Origin: Astropecten irregularis
Lineage: Eukaryota > Echinodermata > Asteroidea > Paxillosida > Astropectinidae
Direction of reading: 5' to 3'
DNA: 64,000 nucleotides
NCBI GenBank assembly: GCA_963971285.1
Contig: OZ020252.1
Coordinates: forward strand, 19,629,662-19,693,661
The number at the start of each line of letters is the position of its first letter. Positions within the stretch are counted from its first letter, which is position 1. Position numbers and translations under genes: made by a program. The notes beneath the pieces were generated by a model. That model had not been told where the DNA came from. It did no database searches and was given only the letters and a program-made list of their open reading frames with translations. Below, piece by piece: positions 10,079 to 22,867 of the stretch.

Positions 10079-10229
10079 GACGTTCGCTCATGTTGCCTGC
10101 ATGCCGTGCTTTTTTTTGGCACGAGATGATCACCGTACGAGCCCAGCAATGATCGCCATAACTCCCCGGCACTTAAAACCCCCAGTCCTGGCAAGAGCAG
10201 AAAACGGCAACACAACATTATCATCTGTA

Positions 10230-10235
10230 CTTATA
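10230..10235 (-). promoter_or_regulatory. TATA-like element upstream of exon 1
   Basis: TATAAG on the minus strand about 150 nt upstream of the proposed start codon. The spacing would fit a 5' UTR of about 120 nt. The hexamer is common by chance, so this is tentative. Confidence 0.2.
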
Positions 10236-10310
10236 CACCATGCATGATTCGTCTATAAGTATCCATCGATTAACGACATGTACAGACGTGCAGGTTTCAG
10301 TCTTACTTAA

Positions 10311-10503
10311 AGGTACTGTCATACTTTGGTAGCATAATATACCGAAACAGAAATCGCCACAGATTTACCTACAACGTACAGGGTATAGCGATGGTGATGG
10401 TAGAAACATATGTTAACAGTTTTCTTCTGCCTGAAATGCTGTATTTATCCAGAAAAGAGTAAAGCCAATGATCAAAAAGCTACAAAAATAATGGTGAAAA
10501 GAC
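10311..10503 (+). mobile_element. TTAA MITE family A, truncated copy
   Basis: 5' half of family A after a TTAA at 10307-10310. It stops at GAAAAGAC followed by TTAA, where the next copy starts. In intact copies this internal GAAAAGACTTAAG site is present, so the neighbour may have inserted there with loss of the rest. Confidence 0.8.
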
Positions 10504-10507
10504 TTAA

Positions 10508-10772
10508 AGGTAGTATCATACTTTGGTAGCATAACGAAACAGAAATCGCAACAGATTTACCAACAACCTATAGGGCATGGTAAAAACATACCGTTAACAT
10601 TTGTGTCTGCCTGAAATTAAAGATCAGAAATAACGGTTTTCACTATTTTCTCAAAAAGTAGGCACCGTCTGGGACTGGGAAATCCACAGATGACTGTTAC
10701 TGTATATCTTCCTTGATATTTTTGCCCATGAATCTGCATTTCTTTGACAAAAACAAAAGTATGACATTACCT
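10508..10772 (+). mobile_element. TTAA MITE family A, copy with intact TSD
   Basis: AGGTAGTATCATACTTTGGT to AAAAGTATGACATTACCT, flanked by TTAA at 10504-10507 and 10773-10776. The interior has an internal deletion relative to longer copies. Confidence 0.88.
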
Positions 10773-11493
10773 TTAATGCTAAATGAAGCAAAGACGTAGA
10801 TGGTAATGATAATTATCAAGTTTCTACACTGATTATATTGTGATGATTAATGCTGAACGGATTTCAAACATGGGGAGAACTGATTATGTTATACACCTCA
10901 TTATGTACTTGCTCCATCGGCGCATGAAGACAAGATTAAAAAAAAAAAGTGCAGACAAATCTGTTCGTTGTTTTGGATTTCTGCTCCCGAGGGTAAATTC
11001 AGATTTCGTTTTCGCCCGACATTAATTGCGTTCCGTGCTATTTTTTCTGTACGTTGTGGTCCAAAATTGCGCGCCGTTAAAACACAGCTGTTGCGTATAT
11101 ACTGTTGCCTTTAGGCTGCTACTAAACCATGCAACCGAAATATAAAAAAAAAAACACGAAAACGTGAATTGAGTGCAGACTGGTCGGCACCCTATAACCA
11201 TTCACCAATCCGCAGCAATTCGGGAATAATTATACGGCGGGCGCCAGACGATACGAGTTATTTTGAACCAGTCCTTCAAGTTCCCTTTGGTAATTTCTTT
11301 TTTCAAACCACTCAGAATGACCAAGTACAACCCGGTGAATAATGCTCAGGTCATCAGATGAAGAACCCCAGGGAATGTTGACAAGCCAGCAACAGTTCCT
11401 ACCCAATCGGCAGGAAGAAGGCCGGACGGCAGTATTGTGTCAAATTTTTACAAGATCAACAGACAACCATGTATACGTTTAAGGCACGTTTAA

Positions 11494-11890
11494 TATGTTC
11501 AATAAACGTTGTAAGAACGTTCATGTCATGTCACTTGTTTCTTTAGGTATCCGAAACGTTTTATTTAGGTTCTTGTTACGTCTTTAAATACCAGTGCACT
11601 TTTAGTACGCTTTGTACGTTCAGAATACGTTATTAGAACGTGTATGGCACGTCAGTTGGTTTTGTGAATGTCTAAAACGTTTTATGCAGGTCCATGTTAC
11701 GTTTTCAGTAACTACACGTATGTTTTCAATACGGCTTTTACGTTCAGAACACGTTCTTAGAACGTCCCATAAAAACGTAAAGAAAACGTCCAAAAGTGTC
11801 CACAAATGGCCGTTCTGAAAACGTGTTTTCAAAACGTTCTCAAAACCTAATTAGAGGTACGTTCAGAAAACGTTTAGAAAACGTAAAATG
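11494..11890. repeat. AACGT-rich tandem repeat, about 121-124 bp unit
   Basis: The motif GTTCA(A/G)(A/T)A(A/C)ACGTT recurs at 11497, 11618 and 11742, with aligned landmarks CGAAACGTTTTAT / CTAAAACGTTTTAT and TTAGAACGT between. The unit is about 122 bp in roughly three diverged copies. ACGT is extremely frequent. Opposing ORFs of similar size on both strands are by-products of its palindromic character. Confidence 0.7.
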
Positions 11891-12046
11891 GTTTGCTGGG
11901 CACCGGATGACAGCACCCTATATAAAAAGCAAGATTATGTCGACTTAGTACCACTCAAAATGTCCACCAATGCCTTTGTTTCGACTGACAGAGAGGACTA
12001 ACAGCTAAACACCCAACCTGACGTTTTAAAAGCTTTTCTGTATTAA

Positions 12047-12405
12047 AGACACTATCACACTTTTCTAGCATACCGAAACAGAAATCTTCATAGATTTACC
12101 TATAACTTTTACAGGGTATAAAGATGGTGATGGTAGAAACATAGCATTTTGTCTGCATGAAATGCTCTATTTATCAAAAAAAATAAAGAGTAAAACCAAT
12201 GACTAAACCAATTTTGATCTTCTGAAGATAGAAAATAAAAATGAAAAGATTGTATAAATAACATGGGAATTTTTCAATGTTTTCTCAAAAGGTGGGCACC
12301 CGTACCTTGGGACTGAGAATATCACCACAGGTGACTGTTTCTTTCTTACTATTTTTGCCCATGAATCTGCATTTCTTTGACAAAAACCAAAGTATAATAT
12401 AACCT
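12047..12405 (+). mobile_element. TTAA MITE family A copy
   Basis: Flanked by TTAA at 12043-12046 and 12406-12409. The left end is diverged (AGACACTATCACAC), the right end reads CCAAAGTATAATATAACCT. Full-length for the family (about 360 bp). Confidence 0.85.
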
Positions 12406-12789
12406 TTAAAGCTCGTTTCAGTGGTAGGGATATCATCATGAGATTTGCACATTTTGCTTTTAAATTCGGGTAAATTTATCGTGCCCACTAAGGAATTAGA
12501 TATCTAAATTTTGAGAAATCGATTCATCCACAATCACCAAGAGTGCGTCGCCCTCATGCGAGCAAACTTGGTATACATTACACCGGTACAGTCTGTACAG
12601 CAAACTGCATTAATTGTCATACGATACTCCAGCGTTGAATACACGATATGTTTTATCATGATTCTGTCACCAATACAAACTGCTCTTTACAAACTCGCTA
12701 ATAGGTGAAATCTATGCGCTTGCATGTAGTTCTTCCGTATCAACGCCGTAGGACATAGTTGAATGTACCCCCCGTGCGCTACGTGCAAT

Positions 12790-12952
12790 ACAGGCGATTC
12801 AGGATAGTGCGCCTCCAAGAGTGTGCAATGCGTTGACCAATCACAATGCACGGAACTTGTGGACCCAATGCACATCTGCATGTACGATTCCGTTCATTGT
12901 GATTGGCCAATGCGTTGCAAACTCTTGGAGGCGCACTATCGTGAATCGCCCG
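12790..12952. mobile_element. MITE family P, copy 2
   Basis: Left GGCGATTCAGGATAGTGCGCC and right (inverted) GGGCGATTCACGATAGTGCGCC, continuing as CTCCAAGAG with TTGCAATGCGTTG. The arms are about 60 bp. The inner arm GATTGGCCAATGCGTTGCAAA matches copy 1 at 2813. Confidence 0.8.
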
Positions 12953-13599
12953 TGTTTTATCGTGTTTATAAGGCCGTGTCCCAATTCTCTGGCTGCGACC
13001 GCAAATAACACACAAGTATATGGAAATGGCTGCAGTCACTGGCTAGTGGCTTCCATAGGTACATGCGTAATTTGCAGTTACCTAATCTCTTTGCCGTGGC
13101 TGGAACAGACTAAAAAAAACTGCACATTGAACTCATTTCATACAAAGTACTTAATTGATTCATCTGCAGTCACAACACTGCACGCACATTGTGCTGTCAC
13201 TCATCAAAGAATATCATTATGATGTTGCAGAACAGCTATTCAATTCTGTAATCCTTTCCTGTAAAATATGTAAAATATATCTAACAAAACTTTCATTCGG
13301 CAAAACTTAATGCTGTGTAATTCCGATGATCGTCACAGTCTAGCAGCTGCCAATGACTGATTGTCATGGAAACAATGTGCGCAGAGCACATCTAATCTTT
13401 TTTAATGCATATTCTCTACGAAAGCATGTCTGAAGTAAATTATTATGACCAGGCTAGGTATGCTGCAAGCATTTAGAAAGCGTCTCATTAAACATGCATG
13501 ATACATAATGTAGACACAATGTAATTATACAAGTAATTTGAATGTATAGAGAATTCTTCGGCATCTTGTGTCCATATTATTTGTCTTTTTGCTTTGTAA

Positions 13600-13720
13600 T
13601 ACTTGTTGTTGATCCTGCTAGGATCGAAACGCGTCAGGCTCTCCTACAAACATTTGGGGTTTTTTGGTAAATTTCAGATCTTTATTTTGGCTGATGAGCA
13701 GTTTGTAGCAGTTTCATATT
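13600..13720 (+). mobile_element. Dispersed element M with GATC-stem/GAAACGCGTC motif
   Basis: A 6-bp stem GATCCT-gct-AGGATC followed directly by GAAACGCGTCAGG (13611-13638), then TCTCCTACAAACATTTGGGG and TTTATTTTGGCTGATGAGCA. The block recurs at 36555 and 59865, with the motif alone at 55889. Confidence 0.6.
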
Positions 13721-14439
13721 ACTTATAGTGTTGGCGACTGGGTCGTTTAGAAAACAAATGATACGTGAATTACAAGTGATAATAATCGTCTGTATGATCT
13801 AGGTAAGTAGGCTAAGGACAACGTGCACACAACCTTACAGACCATCATCCGATTAAACTCCAGGTATATGTAACCCGATTATGCCGCTAATAGTCGCTAG
13901 GACTTCAGCCGTGAAGCTCGGCTCAGCTTTTGTCACAGCACGCTACAATAATCCGTGTAAATAGCTCAGCATGCGCCATCAGTCATACAGTCGTCGTGTT
14001 TCTACGAAAAGAAAAGGTGTATGTAAACTTGTCAGAAAGGAAATTGCTCTTGCGGACAGAATGCTGATTAAATGTGCAGCTTGGAGGCCAATGTTACACG
14101 TCCCTTTGTGTTCGTTTGCGGACGTCGAAGGAAACATTATCAAGGAAGGCCAATCAGCCTAATGATGTCCAACAGATATTAAACAATATGAAGCAATTAT
14201 TATCCATTGAATGATAGGTGTGTAGTTAACCAATTAACTTAACTGCAGCACAGCGAAACTGTCTGGCTTCTTGGTGATATTGTTCACAGCCAGGGCCCTA
14301 TGTCAAGGAATCCGTTACGACATAATTACGTTTGTGCTTACGGGCACCGCAGCTATATACGCGTGAAATCTTTGGGCGCTTAATCGGTAAGCGAAGAATT
14401 TCTACTTACCTATATTTTCAGCATATGGATGATAGAGCT

Positions 14440-14510
14440 GGAGCATGTGCCTAAGCCATGAGCCTTAGCTTTAGCCTTAGCCTGAGCCTCCGTTTCGTAA
14501 ACGACGTGCA
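14440..14510. repeat. Hexamer-type MITE end (family O/C related)
   Basis: Imperfect AGCCTT/GAGCCT units lead into CCTCCGTTTCGTAAACG at 14489-14505. Inverted, this is TTTACGAAACGGAGGCTCAG, the same as the element end at 46743. Confidence 0.5.
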
Positions 14511-16084
14511 AAAAAAATCCGATCTGATAAAACCCGGACATTGGACAAGAAAACGACTGCCTTTCTGAGCTATAACCGGTTCCCAAAACCTAAAACGGTC
14601 GATCAGAGCCCGCACTCGCGGTAAAATCTGGACACTTCATCGACAACAACCAATGCAGCAGCAGCAGCCGCGTGACTATAGACTCAACTGCTTGCACCTA
14701 ACAGCACGGACTCGCCACCACACCCCGCAATGCTCAATCATGAACACATTATGCTCATATAATATTAATAAAATCCCAGTCGATGCTGCTCAACTAACAC
14801 CGGCAGCTGCACACATACAGGCCATCGTAATTCTTATTTAACCGAGCCGGGCACTTCAGAGGAACCTGAGTTCAAACTGAAGTTTTAGCAATACAAATAA
14901 ATGCTTTATTGACCAGCGTACTATTTTAAGAGTATAATTATGTGAAGCGGTAAAGACTGCCGCTGAACAAAAAAGAGGAAAAGGTCAGATTTTCCAACCA
15001 TGTTACAGTGTACTGTTGACCAACCTTGGAAGACACTTGAATACATTTAAATGACCATTAGCTAAGGAGCTGTTTGCCGTCATTAAATGGCTTCACACTT
15101 GTCTCACAATTTTAACGAGCACTGATAAATATTGTCCGTTGTAGATATTCTCATCACAGAGAGCCAACACAATCATGGCGCACGCGTTCGTTTAGCATCC
15201 CCGAGGCAGCACTGACCTGGGAATGATTGTGTTTACTGCGCAAAACAAGCGAGAGGGTGGGGACGAAGTTGACTAGTGCCGACTCGTGGAAGCTAAACGA
15301 ATGCAACCAATTAAGGAGATCTTTCTTTTACTTTACAAACAACCACTCGCGGTTGCCATGGGCGGCCAAATGTTGCAAAACATCATCTTCCTGATGTTCA
15401 ATGTGCCCAAATTGTGCATAATCAATACAGCTGTACATTACACATCCAATTCTTAGTCGTTTTTTTAATTCGTTTCCATAACATTCAACAATATCTTTGA
15501 ATGTTAATTAAAACATTCCTATGTCCAGTTAGCATTGCAGGCCGAGGCTCCCCACATTACTTTCCACCATATTGGGTAGCTTCAAAAACATCGTTGCATG
15601 CAAAAGAAAGCTTTGCAGACGCCGTGTCAGAAAACAGCCGTCAGACAGACGTACGTCTGATTTCCGACTCAACGTCTGGCCGTGGACATGCAGGATCACA
15701 TATAGGCTTAGGCCCTAACATGGATCTTAGGGAAACGCACGTTGGTACGGTTATATAGCTTGAATACGGACAGGCCCCGCGGTGCGAATCAGTAATTTAC
15801 CAGGAAAACAGAAATATTCAGGAGCATTATAAAATCTACAAATAGCACACTGATCAGACAGAACATCAATCCATGGCAAATCCATCTCCGATCTGACAGA
15901 CAAAATACACTTAGAAAAGTGCAGCGATTAATGAGTGATTCATGAACAATAAGTTTGAGGAGTAATAAGCCTCGGCGCTGAAACCTGAGCTTGCTTAAGG
16001 CAACACAATACGGCTTCACTATCGGGCTGCCAAGCAGTACGATAATTCGTCCGCACGTCTATTGCTTCAAAATCGATTTTGAAA

Positions 16085-16122
16085 ATACAATATATATATA
16101 CATACACACACATACATACATT
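16085..16122. repeat. TA/CA microsatellite
   Basis: TATATATATACATACACACA followed by CATACATACATT. Confidence 0.8.
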
Positions 16123-16357
16123 ACTTTTTATATAGGTCGCTGTTACCATGGTAACTGCTCATCACTATGCAGTTTGGCCGACTGTTTTGAGACGAAACGA
16201 CAGCAGCTGTTCACGTTAATTGTCAGACCGTATATAAATCTTCATCATGTAGTATGTCATTACGAGACACCGTACGTGCCTTCAACATTTGAATAATACC
16301 AAATCATGGCAATATTTATGCACAAAAGGCAATTGAGTTCACAGCATAAAGCAGAGT

Positions 16358-16603
16358 GTACACTGTCATCACTTAGTAACATTTTCGGTAACATGTTGCC
16401 CAGTTAGGGCAACACACTTGGGCAACACGACTTTGGACCCTGTGTATAAATATACATCAGCAACATTTGGCCAAAATGTTACAGATATATTGCTGCGACA
16501 TGTAATCCTACTCGTTTTGCTATGTGTACACTGACAATATTTTCAGCAACAAGGCACCTGGGCAATATGTCAAAGATTGCCCCCCCCCAAATGTTGATAG
16601 TGT
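16358..16603. mobile_element. MITE family E, copy 1
   Basis: GTACACTGTCATCACTTAG and TTCGGTAACATGTTGCCCAG at the left; GGGCAATATGTCAAAGATTG and a diverged right end. The interior GCGACATGTAATCCTACTCG / TTTTGCTATGTGTACAC aligns along its length with 50547-50780. Confidence 0.75.
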
Positions 16604-17197
16604 CAATGTGCAAGTCGTTACAACATATGACAGTTGCATGATACCGTCTGATTTTTCTCGATATTGGACATTCCCATAGCATTCGCTGTACAATAATGAG
16701 AACTTCCAATATTGAGAAAACCAATCAGAAATTCGCCGTACAAACCAATGGGCATGACCAATGTCCAAAAGTCAAAGCAACAACTTCGCTGTCATCTTAC
16801 GACAGTTGTATCAGAAGGCATAAGGAGGCATAAGACCATGCACGCACGGTGATATGACTATACCGGTGGAGAGCTAGAGGGAGTTGGCAGGTGTTACAGG
16901 CCATTATGGCAAAGCCGACACGTTGTTGACTTTATCTTATATTGCAATCTTCGGATCAGTCTCAGCTTTTGGACAGACTGTGATGGGAGCAAGACGATGC
17001 ACGTGAAGTGAACCAAAGTGCCACGTGCAATTGCCGAATCTTGCCTGCGGCTCATTGCAGCGTTCTTAATTAATGATCTCAACTCTTAATTTCAGAGCAA
17101 CTGTGTGTTCTCTTATCGCGTGTTTCCTGTCATTTGGACTGTGGGTATATCGAAATATGGAAGCATCGTTGTGAAATCAATTAACATTTCACAATAA

Positions 17198-17552
17198 AGG
17201 GTACAGTACAGGATTGGTAACGTACCCAAACAGAAATAAATGTCCCAGATTTACGTATAACTTTCAGGATATGAAGATGGTGCTCGTAGAAATATACCGT
17301 TTAAATATTTCCACCTGAAATGGTGTATTTATCCAGAATTTAAGACAAAAAGCAGTTTTGATCTCAGGTAAGATCAAACCATTCTTAATGTTTTATCAGA
17401 AAAATTGAATCGTTTTGTGTATGTGCTATTTTCTCGTGACTCAGATATCCGATTGAGCTCAATCTTTCACAGGTGTGTTATTTCATGTACATGCTGGACC
17501 AGTCAAAGTGTGAGTGCTGCTCTGTGGCCTTTACCAATCATGTATTATACCT
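17198..17552 (+). mobile_element. TTAA MITE family B copy
   Basis: Starts AGGGTACAGTACAGGATTGG, ends CCAATCATGTATTATACCT, with TTAA at 17553-17556 (left site decayed). It shares GATATGAAGATGGTGCTCGTAG and the GAAATGGTGTATTTATCCAG block with family A, so A and B are related subfamilies. Confidence 0.85.
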
Positions 17553-17629
17553 TTAAGGCAGACAAGCATTCATTGTATTATAAAGTTTCCGTCATTATTT
17601 TCAAGATCTAAAACATTTTAACGTCTAAT

Positions 17630-17841
17630 GCCCATGTCACACGTGGCAATTTACAGGCAACAAGTTCCAGGCAATCTCCAAGATGAAATAACATTCATCT
17701 ATAAATCTTGATGTAATTTTCTTGGGGATAGTGAAAAATTACCAGAAAAATTACTTTTGTACCAGCTAGGTTTTCCTCCTGTATGCGGTGTAGTTGGTTG
17801 CCTCCAAGTTGTCTGTAAAAGTTGCCTTGTGTGACATGGGC
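17630..17841. mobile_element. MITE family N, single copy with clear TIRs
   Basis: Left GCCCATGTCACACGTGGCAA; right, inverted, GCCCATGTCACACAAGGCAA. The arms continue for about 45 bp with GGCAAC motifs. Flanks CTAAT and CTAAC may be a 5-bp target duplication. Confidence 0.7.
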
Positions 17842-20472
17842 CTAACGCTCTGATTCTGCATCCCATGAAATAGCAAAACAGCCATGGTGATCGCAAATTA
17901 TTGTAGCAAGAAAGGCAGATCTATATCTTGATATCATTCCACCGATGCAGTTATTTCTATAATATACTCATTCAGCGAGTTTAAATTGTCAACAGCGACT
18001 ATGAAATAAGAGTTCTTGAACTGATTTTCTGAAAAGCCAGCCTTTGATTTTCGTCTGAGTGTGCGCCTCCACAGTCAACGCGAGGGCCATGTTTCTATAC
18101 ACAAACATCCTTGTTCGCTTTGAAAGCTTACGGTCACGATCTTCTGATAATCAGATTTGGAGACGGAATTCATCCTTCTAGACATGGATCCGTCTCCATT
18201 GTCTGCTAAACCTCAACATCTTTACCTCCCAATAACATGGCATATGGACTCTTTCCGTTTCTTTTTCTGAAGAACGTGCTCCCATGTTTCGATCCGGTTA
18301 TATTTTGCTCAGTCAGGTTTTATGGGGATTTGTCTGAGCACAATCAGTCCGAAATGCCTCCAACCAAATAATAATAGAGCCGTTGTATGAAATCTGCTAT
18401 ACGGATGTCTCTTCACCAACGTGGGCACGTTCTGCTTTGCTGGATGCGACTCTTCATTGCAATCGTACCGGTACATCCTCCAACAAAATACTTAATAAAT
18501 ACTCTCAGGACATTTCAGTTCCCTCAAAGTTTTTGAAAGACGAAAAGCAAAGAGATTGACTTCTGTATACATTTCCGATTTCCAAACTGAGGTTTTGGAT
18601 TTCTTTTGAAATGTATGTTCTCAATTACAGCCTGACGAAGTTAAGTTTGCAGCAGTTATTACTTGTATGTTCTCAATTTTGAAATGAAGAGAATATAGAG
18701 CCCGTGGGTGTTTATGAAACTCGGTTGAACATCTCGAGGCTCGAGAATTATTCCCTAAAACTAAACCAGTGAATACGTATTAAGTTCTTTCCCTTAATAC
18801 AATTGTCACCATCAAAATGATGTCCGTATACCGACATAATTTTATGATTGAAAGATTTCGATTGTTGATAACGATGTCCCAAACAAATATCTCCTAAATC
18901 AATCTCTTCTTAAACAGATGTCATAAACATTCCAAGAGTTAAACAGCTCCACCAGACGTTCTCATTCCGAATCACACCACCGGCTTCAAAGAGTCTTCCG
19001 ACGGAAGAAAACATGTTATGGTTGATTCTGACTGAGTGAAAAACAATGTCATCGCGAATTCCGAACGCGTGGTCTTCTCGGAAAGTATAAAGTTCACATT
19101 GGAACACATTTCTATTCCCAATCGTGTACAGTTTCCAGTTCTTTACAACAAATAATATCAGACACCCACCCGTTTTCTATCAGGATAACGGTATGAAACG
19201 GGAACCTTGCGTACCCATGGCGTGATCGAATGTCTCCCATGCCGGACCCGTGACTCGTTTGTAAAACTAAACACCACTGATGAAGAGGAGAAGACACGCC
19301 AGAAAGAGGTCAAGAGCTGTTGAAGCAGGAAGGTTAGTGCAGAAAATGATATCGTTCTGATGCATTGAGTGTAACCCGAAACACCGTACAAGGCAAAAGC
19401 TATGGCGATGTACTTATACAGGCTAGCTGTATAGTTTATATCATATAATTATTCAGATTTAGCCATCTGAATATCATTCAGGCTTTATAACATCAACAAT
19501 AATTGAAACAAACAGCAATAAAAATGTAAAGTGTTACCAACGAGTACGACGCCTACATAATCAGATCGTGTTATTATGTCGGCACGCCATGACAAACAAA
19601 TCTTTATGTTGTGCAAATTCAAAATCGTAACATTGTAATACGAGGAAACAGTGTTGTTGTTGTTGCTGCTGCAGCTTTTGTTGTTGCAGCTGGTTATGAC
19701 ATTTCCCTTTTTACTTCTTCCTGTTTCTGTTTTAAATGTATTATACAGGAGATTTCACAAAGCAGAATCAGTCAGTTCACAAATCGTGTTGTCATCATGA
19801 AAGAAAAACAAACCTGTGACATTTTCAGCTCAAAACATCCTCTTCTAAGAGAAAGTGGTTTCCCCTCGCTACAATGACAAACTAAAAAGTGAAGACAATT
19901 TACAATTATAGGGCTAATTATGTTACAAATGTCATTTCCTTTTTCCCCCTTGTTAACGTGAAGGTCTAAACCGAATCGTAAACCCGAAACCTATACTCTG
20001 ATTCACTGGTAATAGCTAGAATCCTTCGTAGTCTTTCTACAAGACTGAAATCGTGGCCGGGGATGGAAACTTGCCACATCATTATGAAAGAGCAAAAGAA
20101 CACATAATACGATATAATTTCTATATTGGACTATTCCACTGATGCGGTGTGGAAGTGACAACGTCACTATGACGTAACTATGACGTCGCTTGGGGCTCCA
20201 GTAATCCACACTACCTCCCGCGTGCATTAAAACACGCACACACACACTTTGTAACACGACTTGTATCGAATTATCATTTCACTCCTGATAAAAGTTAATT
20301 TCGAAATTTGGTAAGCAATTAATGTCATACCTGAAACTATCGAGGTATCTAATGGATATAGCCTGTTTCGTCCACACCCCAACCCCCTCCCCTCCAAAAA
20401 AGAAGTAGACAAATGATATTAATTTCATATTAGATTACAGGATCGCTAGCAGGAGAAAGCTATCCACCCTAG
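17842..20472. other. No gene seen
   Basis: Unique-looking AT-rich DNA. TGTATGTTCTCAATT occurs twice about 50 bp apart (near 18612 and 18665). Two half-CRE motifs lie at 20168-20186. Confidence 0.5.
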
Positions 20473-20619
20473 GGTCGATTTCACGAACTCCCACGAATAT
20501 TGGTCTTAAATGTGAATCAATATTAATTGCTAAGCAAAGTGTGATGTCACAATCCAAATCACTATGGTGATATTGACAAGACAAAGTTAAGATTGATCTT
20601 AGTGTTTGGTGAAATCTGG
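20473..20619. mobile_element. MITE family F, copy 1
   Basis: GGTCGATTTCACGAACTCCC at the left, TTGGTGAAATCTGGC at the right. The interior AATTGCTAAGCAAAGTGTGA / TGTCACAATCCAAATCACTA matches 26961-27109. Confidence 0.75.
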
Positions 20620-22825
20620 CTGAATATCCGCAAAGTGAATGGGATACCTGCAAATGGACGGAGGGTTTTGCGGGTGAACGTAATTGGCACATACGGCGCT
20701 ATGTTACTGATGCAACGGGAGCAATATAACACAGTGCAAGAGCATACAGTCAGCAAATGATGGCTTTTCTCAACGGTCCCCACTCCTGCTGGAGACCATT
20801 CCAATGTCGAGAAATTAGAGAATGAAGCTGATATACGCCTTCTCTGAGTCCGATCACGTCCCGAAACTAGACGAAATCTGTCATGGTGTTTATGTGAGGT
20901 TACCGTGGGGTTTGGAGATAAAAACACATGCACCATTTGCCATTATCGTCTTCTTTTCAAGCTATGCAAACAGTGATGTATAGCCCGCACGGGGTATGTT
21001 TCATTGGAGGCAGCCTCGGGCACGTAGGCCTAATAGACAACTTGCTCGGCGATGAAAGATTCAAAAAGTCATGTAATTTTTGTTTTAATAGTTTTTTCAC
21101 TTTGTATCAATAACCCTTAATTGACAGTAATGTACTCCGAGATTTCAAGGACCGTCCCCCAAAAGATTATCTCCTTTAACGGAAAAAAAAATGAAATTAA
21201 AACAGAATCGAACTCAGAGGACAGGGAAGGACGTTAGTGAAGGCACGGATGGGGGATCCAAGCTATAGCTTGTTATTTACGCCGCTCGTGCTTAATGCTC
21301 CTTCACATCCTCATGATCAGTCCTTCAGATGATGAGAATCATGTAATAAGTTCTGGATTCCTTTCCGGGAAACCAACCAATTCCTAGGCGGGGGATCAGT
21401 CATTTCATCAAGTGACAGGCATCGTATCTTTGAAACCTTAGTTTCCGATCCCGTCAGCTACACACGTATACCGTACTTTTTCCCTTATCCGTCATTGATT
21501 GCACCTGCAGAGTTTCGCCTGTTTTTCAGGAAGGCTGTTATGTTCTGATCTTGACTTTTTTGCCCTTTCTCCGTTTACATTGTGCTGATGCACACTGGTG
21601 CATTATAAATCATGCATATTCTTATTATCAGCCGGGCAATGCGTTCGGTTATGCAATTGAATTATTCAGAAGGATTATTATATTGTGTGCTGGCTTCAAA
21701 GTTAGATTTCATCTTCGCCTTTTCTTTTCTTAACGAGAGCTTTTGTGTGTGTGTGGTTTTTTTTTTTTTTTTTACGTCGTTTGCACTATCCACCCTCGGG
21801 GGTTTTCAATTTCGTTAATTTACCTTTCGGACATCTCTGGTGCTATGAAATATTAGCTTCTATCTCGGCGTACAGATCATATTAGATTTTTGGTGTGGAA
21901 AGAGCAAATACTGCACTGTAATGTGGGTCTGATCAACGACGCACGGTATATATACGACCTATGCTGACAGCTGGAGATGGAGTGCTAATTCAAACAGCTA
22001 TACCAAGCATATACGTTTATAATATATGAGTGGATGTGATAAGCTTGATGTTTGTAACTACGTGATATAGGGTCAGGCTTATTCTGTACACCGAATTATT
22101 GTCAGCGCCCCATATTGGGAGGAGCATTTTTACGTCTTTTTTGAGGGGGCCTGACATTTCTAGATCATGGCAGGATCTTTCCAAAAGGATAAATGAGCAT
22201 GAAAAACAAGATCATAATTTACAAGCTTTAATTAGCAGTTTTACAGCAGTTGATTACTAATTTATTTACTGTTTTATTAGATGCCGAATGCTCTCTCTCA
22301 CTGCCAGAATTTCATGAAATCAAGGACGGCTTTTAAATACCCCAGCCCTGACAAAAGTAGAGTATGGTTCGGTATGGTCTTTCAACGAGCAATCTGCCTA
22401 TTCCTACGGAAAATGCGTGCAATTCTCAAGACGTATTTTCCATGGATTGCATCAAAACCTGACATTCAACCCGATAAAGAGCCCTCACATAGCATAGACA
22501 ATATGCAGGGATTAAGCCTTGTCAGGCTTCGCATGCAAATTGAAGCTTGTCATTTTCTTTTCAGCGTAGGATAATGTAAGTCGCATAATGATGAAGTCAA
22601 TGATATCACAATCAAGTAGAAAACAAGGAGAATACGTAATGACACGTAGGCATATTCCGTTTAGAGTCGCGCCAAATTCCTGCTTGTGCTTGTAATATGG
22701 GATGCCCGTCAGATTTCACTTTGATTATGTGTCTGTGTCTGTGTCTGTCGCTGTTGTTGTTGCTGTTGCTGTTGCTGTTGTTGTTGTTGTTGTTGTTGTT
22801 ATTGTTGTTGTTGCTGTTGTTGTTG

Positions 22826-22867
<42 letters not shown>

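Larger units (their letters stand above)
12953..16357. other. Intergenic, only element M and a hexamer end recognised
   Basis: Apart from element M (13600) and the hexamer repeat end (14440), no supported feature. The ORF at 15501-15758 (85 codons) has no recognisable domain or splice context. Confidence 0.5.
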
